Source: Caulobacterales bacterium (GTDB lineage Bacteria > Pseudomonadota > Alphaproteobacteria > Caulobacterales > Parvularculaceae). Taken from it: 64,000 nt of DNA. Positions 58,775-64,000 of the stretch are shown here, piece by piece. How positions within the stretch are numbered: the stretch's first letter is position 1; each line of letters opens with the position of its first letter. Location of the stretch: NCBI GenBank assembly GCA_020638525.1, contig JACKIL010000010.1:9912-73911 (forward strand), given 5' to 3'. Position numbers and translations under genes: made by a program. The notes under the pieces were generated by a model that saw only the letters and a list, made by a program, of their open reading frames with translations, searched no databases and was not told the origin of the DNA.

Positions 58775-60613
58775 CTATTCCGCGACGGCTTCTGACGCCT
58801 TCTCTTCCAAGCGTTCCCGGCGCCGCTCGGCCGCTTCTGCTGTGCGGCGCTGCCACGCGCGCTTCCAGCTCCGCGGCCAGAAATGCGTCGGCATCAGGCG
58901 GTATTTGCGCGTGAGAATGTTCTTCTTGCGGCGGCGAGGCCGATAGATGCGCGCCGCGACGGCGGCGGCTTCCGTTGCGATCGCTTCGCTCGCGGCGGCG
59001 GCATCCCCCTCGGCGTGAAGATCGCCGGTTTCGTCAGCCGCAGTCGGTGCGGCTTCTTCTTTCTTCACAGGTTGCGCGGCTGGGGCTGCGGCGGGCGAAA
59101 CAAGAGGTTCGACGGCGGTTATGTGCATGCCGGGACGGAAATAGGCGCCCGTCTTGCCGACAGCGAGCGAGGCCCGCACGAAGCCGCCAGCAGCGCTCGC
59201 CGCAACGGCGGGCGTTTCCTCGATTTCTGCCGCTTGTTCAGCTGGAGCCTCAGCCGCTGCGTTCGTCTCTTCTGCGATGCTTGCGGCGGCAGCTTCCTCA
59301 AGCGTTGCAGCATCTTTCTCGACGGCAGGCGCTTCCTCATCCGCGAATGCGATATCGAGGTCGTCGTCGTCGTCCGGCGTGTCTTCTTTCTTACCGGCCA
59401 TGGGGGCGCTCGCTCCTCTCGCGGGCGATCCGAACTCCTGGGCAAGGCGCTCTTGCAGCAGGCGCGCTGCAATCGGATCGGCTTGAGCCGTTTCTTCCGC
59501 TTCGTTTTGTACTTGGTCGCTCACGTTGCGCTCGGCGGCTTTTCGTTTCGCCTTGGCGATCGCTGCGGCTTTGGCCGCGATGAGCTTGGGCCGCGGCGTA
59601 GCGGCTTCGCCTTCTTTGGCGAGAGCGGCGGCCTCGACCTCAGCTCTGCGAGCGAGACGGGCGGCCAAGCGCTGGACCAGAGCATCCTTGTCGGGCGTCG
59701 GTGCGCTTTCGTCTGACGACGTCTCTATCGCTTTGGGCTCTTCGGCGGCTGATTGCTGCGGCGCGGGCGCCTCCGTCCGGAAGAGCGCCTGCAGATCTTC
59801 TTTGGAGAGCGGTTCAAGGCCGAGCAGTTTGCGAACGTCGTTGACGCGTTCCGGCGAAAACTCAGATATCGGACCGACCTTGGCGAGGTGATTGCCTTGC
59901 GCGGCGGCGAAGCCGAGGCTTCGCAACGCTGCGAGCGATGCTTGGTCCTCAACGCCGACAGCGGTGATCGCCGCGTTGGCGTTGTTTGCGATTTCAAGAA
60001 GTTCGGAGATAGCGCTGAGGCCCGGCCCGCGTACTGTGCGGGCGAAGCGAAGAATCGCCGCGCCGCCAGTCTTGATTTCGTCGAACGGGAACGGCTCGAT
60101 CGACCGCAGGAAATCATTCGCCCGTCCGCGAACTTCGATTGCAAGGCGGGCGCCTGTCGCTGCAAGGCGCGCAAAATGCTGCGCGGCCGTTTCCACCGGC
60201 ATCGTCACCGGCGGCATCGGGCATTCGAGCGTGATGAGATCGGCCGGGAAGCCGCCCTCTCGCATGAGAACGGAGAAGTGCGAGGCGAAGGCCTCGTCTG
60301 CGAGGTCGCTGAGCGCGAGATTGACTGAAAAGCCAGGTCCGCTTGGGCCGCGCCACGCGACGTATTGGGCGAGCGCTTGTTTGAGGACATAGCGCGTGAG
60401 TTCGCTCATCCGCCCTTGTGATTCGAAAAACGAGATGAAGGCGCCGGGCGGCAGCACGCCAAGAGACGGATGGCGCCAACGGATGAACGCCTCAACGCGC
60501 GCGACTGCGCCGTTGCCAAGATCGAACACGGGCTGAAAAAGGATCTCGAAGTCCTTGTTTTTCAGCGCATTATCGATGTCCGTATTCGATAGGCGAACCG
60601 CCTGGGCGCCCAT
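58775..60613 (-). CDS. Degenerate EAL-domain protein with Ala/Glu-rich tail
   Basis: A 612-residue protein. Residues about 10-245 align with EAL (cyclic-di-GMP phosphodiesterase) domains, but the catalytic signatures are altered: EAL reads VEAFIRW, the LEITE strand reads LECPMP, the DDFGTG loop reads EVRGRANDF and the DxxK(I)D element reads DEIKTGG. Phosphodiesterase activity is doubtful; a binding or structural role is more likely. A long low-complexity Ala/Glu linker follows, with a strongly basic C-terminus (RPRRRKKNILTRKYRL). ATG 60613 has GGAGGA 8 bases ahead; a GTG at 60637 is less likely. A CtrA-type box lies about 180 bases upstream. Confidence 0.82.
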   Translation of the reverse strand: MGAQAVRLSNTDIDNALKNKDFEILFQPVFDLGNGAVARVEAFIRWRHPSLGVLPPGAFISFFESQGRMSELTRYVLKQALAQYVAWRGPSGPGFSVNLALSDLADEAFASHFSVLMREGGFPADLITLECPMPPVTMPVETAAQHFARLAATGARLAIEVRGRANDFLRSIEPFPFDEIKTGGAAILRFARTVRGPGLSAISELLEIANNANAAITAVGVEDQASLAALRSLGFAAAQGNHLAKVGPISEFSPERVNDVRKLLGLEPLSKEDLQALFRTEAPAPQQSAAEEPKAIETSSDESAPTPDKDALVQRLAARLARRAEVEAAALAKEGEAATPRPKLIAAKAAAIAKAKRKAAERNVSDQVQNEAEETAQADPIAARLLQERLAQEFGSPARGASAPMAGKKEDTPDDDDDLDIAFADEEAPAVEKDAATLEEAAAASIAEETNAAAEAPAEQAAEIEETPAVAASAAGGFVRASLAVGKTGAYFRPGMHITAVEPLVSPAAAPAAQPVKKEEAAPTAADETGDLHAEGDAAAASEAIATEAAAVAARIYRPRRRKKNILTRKYRLMPTHFWPRSWKRAWQRRTAEAAERRRERLEEKASEAVAE

Positions 60614-60792
60614 TTTAGCATTCCTCCACCCGATCACGTGCGTCGCCGTTCTGACCGCACGCGGGGCTCATCCTCGGAAGAGGCGGTTAATTTGCGCTGA
60701 ACGGCAACCACGCGCGCACGACCCGGCCCGTAAGGTTGCCGAGTCTGCTGCGATTCATGCTGAAAGGTAAATGCTGATTTCGCGCGGGGGTA

Positions 60793-60807
60793 TTAAGCGA
60801 TTGTTAA
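60793..60807. promoter_or_regulatory. CtrA-type box TTAA-N7-TTAA
   Basis: TTAAGCGATTGTTAA is an exact match to the full CtrA recognition pattern of alphaproteobacteria. It lies upstream of the EAL-protein gene (start 60613) and overlaps the stop codon of nadK. It suggests cell-cycle control of the EAL gene. The distance of 180 bases is long but acceptable if there is a leader. Confidence 0.6.
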
Positions 60808-61571
60808 TAATCAAATTGCTCGCGCAATACGCGTTCTTCCAAGGATTGCCCCTTGTCGAATAGCAGAGTCATGGCGATCGAGCGATCCTCATGGACTTCA
60901 ACGGCGGAGACGTTCCGCACTTCGAGATTGTCGGCGACAGCCGATACTGGCCGCGTGTCCGGCTCGATCGCCTCGAAACGGACCTGCGCGTCGTGCGGCA
61001 GGAGCGCCCCGCGCCAGCGTCTCGGCCTGAACGCGCTGATCGGCGTCAGAGCGAGGAGGTGCGAGTTGATCGGCAGAATGGGCCCGTGCGCGGAGAGGTT
61101 GTAGGCGGTGGAGCCTGCGGGCGTCGCGAGCAGCACCCCGTCGCAGGTGAGGGACTCCATGCGCACCTTGCCGTTGACGATGATCTTCACCTTCGCGCTC
61201 AGGCGCGTTTGGCGAAACAGCGACACCTCGTTGATGGCGCGCGCTTCTTCCTTGCGTCCGCCAATCGTTGTCGCAGTCATGGCGAGCGGATGAATGACAG
61301 CCGCCTCGGCTTCCGCGATCCGCTCGGGCAGGCCCTCCAGATCGTAGGAGTTCATCAGGAAGCCGACCGTTCCGCAATTGACGCCGTAGACCGGCTTGCC
61401 GCTCGTCATGTTCGCGCGCAGCGTTTCGAGCATGTAGCCGTCGCCGCCGATCGCGACGATCACGTCGGCCTCAGCGACGGGCGCGTCGCCAAACAGCTTG
61501 CGGAATTCGCTCGCCGTCGCCTGCGCCTTCGGGCGGTTGCTGGCCTGAAATGAGAGGATCTGCCGTTTCAT
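60804..61571 (-). CDS. nadK: NAD kinase
   Basis: A 255-residue ATP-NAD kinase. The GGDG motif is in IVAIGGDGYMLETLR, and the second family motif is YGVNCGTVGFLMN; further INEVSLFR, CDGVLLATPAGSTAYNLSAHGPILP and the VADNLEV strand all belong to the family. It makes NADP from NAD. The frame extends to 61658, but the ATG at 61571 (MKRQILSFQASNRPKA) gives the normal alphaproteobacterial length. The gene is divergent from the aldolase-like gene at 61770. Confidence 0.95.
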   Translation of the reverse strand: MKRQILSFQASNRPKAQATASEFRKLFGDAPVAEADVIVAIGGDGYMLETLRANMTSGKPVYGVNCGTVGFLMNSYDLEGLPERIAEAEAAVIHPLAMTATTIGGRKEEARAINEVSLFRQTRLSAKVKIIVNGKVRMESLTCDGVLLATPAGSTAYNLSAHGPILPINSHLLALTPISAFRPRRWRGALLPHDAQVRFEAIEPDTRPVSAVADNLEVRNVSAVEVHEDRSIAMTLLFDKGQSLEERVLREQFDY

Positions 61572-61769
61572 GGGCGACAGGCGCCTTTTCGTCTTTCGCA
61601 TCGCCGCCGCGAGGGGCGGCGCGCCGGCCAGTCCGGAAGAAGCCGGCCCCGGGGTCACTCGCTCTAGGGGCTACTCGCCCATGTGTATCAGGCGAGTGCG
61701 CCTGCCGCCAGATTTGTTACAGTGCCTCAAGGCTGGGCTCGACCCAGCCGGCCACAGGAGGGATTAACC

Positions 61770-62603
61770 ATGAGCGCGCAGGAAAAGATGGCTGATACAG
61801 CCGGGGCTTCGCCTGGCTTCAATATTCCCGACCCGCTGACGCTGCCCTCGCTCAAGGGCAAGGTGAGCGACGAGGAATGGCGTCTGCGCTGCGAGCTCGC
61901 GGCGACCTATCGCCTTGTCGCGCTTTATGGCTGGGACGATCTCGTCTTCACCCACATCTCCGTGCGTTGCCCGGATGAAGGCGGCAAGGCGCGTTTCCTC
62001 ATCAATCCTTACGGCGTGCTCTTCGAAGAGATGACGGCGACGAGCCTGGTGAAGATCGATGTCGACGGCAATGTCGTCGGTGCGACGCCATACTTTTCGA
62101 ACCCGGCCGGCTTCACGATTCATTCGGCCATTCACATGGCGCGCGACGATGCGCATGCAGTGCTTCACGTGCATACGCCTTATGGCGTCGCCGTTTCAGC
62201 GCAACAGGGCGGGCTGAAGCGCTACACTCAATTCTCGATGATCGTGCACGACGATGTCGCCTATCACGACTATGAGGGCATCGCGACCGATCTCGACGAG
62301 CGCGAGCGCCTCGTGAAGGATATGGGCAATCACGGTTTCCTCATCCTGCGCAATCACGGCACGCTGACGGTCGGCCCCAATTGTGCGATCGCCTTCCTGC
62401 GCATGTATTTCCTCGAACAGGCCTGCAAAGCGCAGATCCTCGCGCAGTCAGACTTGAAGCCGCCGCTCGAAGAAAAGTCGAAGATGAGCGCGAAGGTGAT
62501 GCAGCAAGGCTCGCCAGCCTTCGTAAAAGGCATCGGCGACAACCTCGCTTGGCCGGGGCTCCTGCGAAAGCTGAACCGCGTCAATCCTGGCTTTGATCAG
62601 TAG
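61770..62603 (+). CDS. Class II aldolase/adducin-family protein
   Basis: A 277-residue protein of the araD/fucA/adducin fold. The metal-binding His pair is in AVLHVHTPYGVAVSA and another His in FLILRNHGTLTVG; the YGWDDLVFTHISVRCP start and the LINPYGVLFEEMTATSLVKID segment are characteristic. Members are sugar-phosphate aldolases or epimerases, but this subfamily (no clear phosphate-site signature) is mostly uncharacterised. AGGAGGG precedes the ATG at 61770; the frame extends upstream without a good site. Its 3' end overlaps the convergent cytochrome gene by 23 bases. Confidence 0.9.
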   Translation: MSAQEKMADTAGASPGFNIPDPLTLPSLKGKVSDEEWRLRCELAATYRLVALYGWDDLVFTHISVRCPDEGGKARFLINPYGVLFEEMTATSLVKIDVDGNVVGATPYFSNPAGFTIHSAIHMARDDAHAVLHVHTPYGVAVSAQQGGLKRYTQFSMIVHDDVAYHDYEGIATDLDERERLVKDMGNHGFLILRNHGTLTVGPNCAIAFLRMYFLEQACKAQILAQSDLKPPLEEKSKMSAKVMQQGSPAFVKGIGDNLAWPGLLRKLNRVNPGFDQ

Positions 62604-63018
62604 ACGAAGGTTTCAGCGTTTTCAGATAGTCGATGATCGCCTGCCGCTCGCCTGCGTCATGCACGCCGGCGAAGCTCATCCGCGTGCCGGGCACGACCAT
62701 TTGCGGCGTGTCGAGAAAACGGTCGAGCGTCTGTTCGTCCCAGACGAGTCCCGCTTTGCGCATCGCGGGCGAGTAGGCGTAACCGTCGAACGAAGCGGAA
62801 GGCCGCCCGACGACATTCCAGAGATTGGGCCCCGTCAGCCTTATCTGTCCGGCCGCCGTCGCCGGGTCAGCCGGCGAATGGCAGATGCCGCACTGGGTGA
62901 ACAGCTGCTGGCCGAGCGCCGCGCCCGTCAGCGGCGCATTCGCCTTGCCGCCGCCATCGCCGCACCCCGACGCGGTGAGCAGGAAAACGAAGCAGGCAAA
63001 GGGTCTTACTATGGACAT
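62581..63018 (-). CDS. Class I cytochrome c, predicted lipoprotein
   Basis: A 145-residue protein. Signal with lipobox TASGC, then GDGGGKANAPL; heme motif CGICH (near residue 43-47), the LTGPNLWNVVGRPSASFDGYAYSPAM segment typical of mitochondrial-type cytochrome c2, and axial Met in PGTRMSFAG. It is probably a membrane-anchored electron carrier such as the CycM group. Transcribed alone towards the aldolase-like gene; 3' ends overlap. Confidence 0.92.
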   Translation of the reverse strand: MSIVRPFACFVFLLTASGCGDGGGKANAPLTGAALGQQLFTQCGICHSPADPATAAGQIRLTGPNLWNVVGRPSASFDGYAYSPAMRKAGLVWDEQTLDRFLDTPQMVVPGTRMSFAGVHDAGERQAIIDYLKTLKPSSTDQSQD

Positions 63019-63102
63019 TGCGGCGGTCCCGAGTTACTGGCGACGCCCCGCGGGGGCGCCTCTGGCGTTAAAGACCGCAATCCTATATCGGAAATCAAGA
63101 GC

Positions 63103-63178
63103 GCCGGTTTAGCTCAGTTGGTAGAGCAGCGGTTTTGTAAACCGAAGGTCGGGGGTTCAAGTCCCTCAACCGGCACCA
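63103..63178 (+). tRNA. tRNA-Thr, anticodon TGT
   Basis: A complete 76-base cloverleaf. Acceptor arms GCCGGTT and AACCGGC pair fully, the D arm is GCTCAGTTGGTAGAGC, the anticodon loop TTTGTAA puts TGT at 63136-63138, and the T arm is GGGGGTTCAAGTCCCTC with one G-T pair. CCA is encoded at 63176-63178. An integrase gene in the same direction starts 186 bases downstream, so this tRNA 3' end is the probable attachment site of an integrated element. Confidence 0.97.
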
Positions 63179-63364
63179 TTTGCACCTTTCCCCACATCTC
63201 CGAACGTAAACAAACGGCTGAAATTGCTGGCCTTCTCCGCCCTTGTTCATAAGCGGACGTAAGCCGGCGTGTGGGTACAGACAACGAATTTGTGGGTGCG
63301 TTGGGGGGTATCGAGCCTCTCGCTACTTTCCGATACCCACAGTGAAAGGAGCGGATGAGAACAA
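63179..63364. other. Integrase leader region with repeats (element left end)
   Basis: This 186-base stretch lies between the tRNA and the integrase. It holds direct repeats GTGGGTAC (63271-63278) and GTGGGTGC (63292-63299), and an inverted repeat GGGTATCG (63306-63313) with CGATACCC (63331-63338). Such repeats next to a tyrosine integrase can be arm-type binding sites. GAAAGGAGCGG before the ATG is the ribosome site. Confidence 0.5.
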
Positions 63365-64000
63365 ATGCTGACTGACACAAAATGCAGAGCTGCGAAGCCC
63401 CGCGAGAAGGCGTTCAAGATGGCGGACGGGGGAGGGCTCTTCCTCTTCGTTACTCCCAGCGGCTCGAAGTCCTGGCGGCTCGCCTATCGCTTTCTTGGCA
63501 AGCAAAAGCTTCTCGTGATCGGCCAATATCCGGTCGTATCTCTTGCGGAAGCCCGTCTGGCTCGGGAGGAGGCCAAGAAGCTCCTCGCCCAGGGAGGCGA
63601 CCCTTCTCAGCAGAAGAAGATCGACCGGATCGTTCAGGCGCAGCGCAATGCCACGACTTTCAAATCGGTCGCGGAGGAGCTGCTCGCCAAGATGGAGCGC
63701 GAAGGGAAGGCGGACGCGACCCTCGAGAAGAAGCGCTGGATGCTGCTTGATCTGGCGTCACCTCTCGCCGGCCGGCCGGTTGCGGACATTTCCGCGCCGG
63801 AACTTCTCGCCGTCCTTCGCAAGGTGGAGGCGCGCGGCAAGCATGAGACTGCCAAGCGTCTTCGGTCGGCGTGTGGGCAAGTCTTCCGCTATGCAGTCGC
63901 AACGGGGCGGGCCCTCCGTGACCCCTCGGGCGATTTGAAAGGAGCGCTCACGGCGCCGGTGGTGAAGCATCGGGCGGCAATGCTCGATCCTGAAGAAATC
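63365..64000 (+). CDS. P4-type tyrosine integrase, N-terminal part (runs off window)
   Basis: The ATG at 63365 opens a frame of 212 codons that is still open at the window end. The N-terminal domain is DUF4102 (LTDTKCRAAKPREKAFKMADGGGLFLFV and GKQKLLVIGQYPVVSLAEARLAREEAKKLLAQGGDP). A SAM-like core-binding domain follows (TFKSVAEELLAKMEREGK, LLAVLRKVEARGKHETAKRLRSACGQVFRYAVATGRA). The catalytic R-H-R-Y residues lie beyond the window. Such integrases recombine genomic islands and prophages into tRNA 3' ends; here the tRNA-Thr lies just upstream. The frame shows no stop in the visible portion. Confidence 0.93.
   Translation, partial: MLTDTKCRAAKPREKAFKMADGGGLFLFVTPSGSKSWRLAYRFLGKQKLLVIGQYPVVSLAEARLAREEAKKLLAQGGDPSQQKKIDRIVQAQRNATTFKSVAEELLAKMEREGKADATLEKKRWMLLDLASPLAGRPVADISAPELLAVLRKVEARGKHETAKRLRSACGQVFRYAVATGRALRDPSGDLKGALTAPVVKHRAAMLDPEEI

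Noticed and set aside
61763..61771. TTAACCATG, a match to the short CtrA motif
   Set aside because: It is formed by the sequence around the start codon of the aldolase-like gene, so it is downstream of any promoter and probably chance.

Overview
The window looks like chromosomal DNA from a GC-rich, free-living alphaproteobacterium, probably of the Caulobacterales/Hyphomonadales/Parvularculales kind. This rests on gene content (HWE-free hybrid sensor kinases, NodT-type efflux, IorAB with a long beta subunit, P4-type integrase at a tRNA-Thr) and on a full CtrA-type box (TTAA-N7-TTAA at 60793-60807). No species can be named from the sequence alone.

Layout. 1-1650: the end of a dehydrogenase gene, a VOC-fold protein and a small secreted Cys protein. 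1661-8282: a tripartite RND efflux operon on the minus strand, divergent from its likely TetR repressor, with a near-perfect operator between them. 8374-13864: a signalling cluster made of a kinase-like protein with degenerate ATPase and a receiver, a receiver-kinase hybrid, a single receiver and a membrane PAS sensor kinase. 14081-23017: a translationally coupled operon for a 902-residue, Lys/Arg-free, tandem-repeat acidic protein, two unequal ABC exporter subunits, an HlyD-type adaptor and an RsbW-like ATPase protein. This looks like an undescribed type I secretion system with its own substrate. 23056-24582: an APC amino-acid permease.

25155-42870: two convergent operons that meet at a shared hairpin near 36870. 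The plus-strand operon holds IorA/IorB (aryl-pyruvate to aryl-acetyl-CoA), a MarR regulator, an acyl-CoA ligase, a Cys-less thiolase-fold protein, a DUF35-SDR fusion, a cyclase-family (KynB/isatin-hydrolase fold) amidohydrolase, an SDR and a Rieske dioxygenase alpha/beta pair. The minus-strand operon holds an SDR, a second MarR, a crotonase, an acyl-CoA dehydrogenase, a RidA protein and an anthraniloyl-CoA/salicylyl-CoA monooxygenase-reductase fusion. My reading is a CoA-dependent aerobic route from indolic 2-oxoacids or acetates through an opened pyrrole ring to a 2-aminobenzoyl-CoA-type intermediate. That reading is inference.

43013-58765: a P450, a TetR regulator, and a TTQ amine dehydrogenase operon in the B-E-D-A order with two cytochromes c. 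The operon lacks mauF/mauG, as in the aromatic amine dehydrogenase (aau) cluster. It is followed by a TonB receptor, two acyl-CoA ligases, an aldehyde dehydrogenase, a small secreted Cys protein and a Tat-signal amidase. The same 16-bp inverted repeat (TAGGAC-N4-GTCCTA) sits before both the TetR gene and the amine dehydrogenase operon. Together with the indolic operons this suggests a locus that takes in aromatic amines such as tryptamine or phenethylamine, oxidises them to aldehyde and acid, activates them as CoA thioesters and degrades them.

58775-64000: a degenerate EAL-domain protein with a CtrA box upstream, NAD kinase, a class II aldolase-like protein, a lipoprotein cytochrome c, tRNA-Thr(TGT), and the start of a tyrosine integrase that runs off the window. 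The last two mark the left edge of an integrated element.
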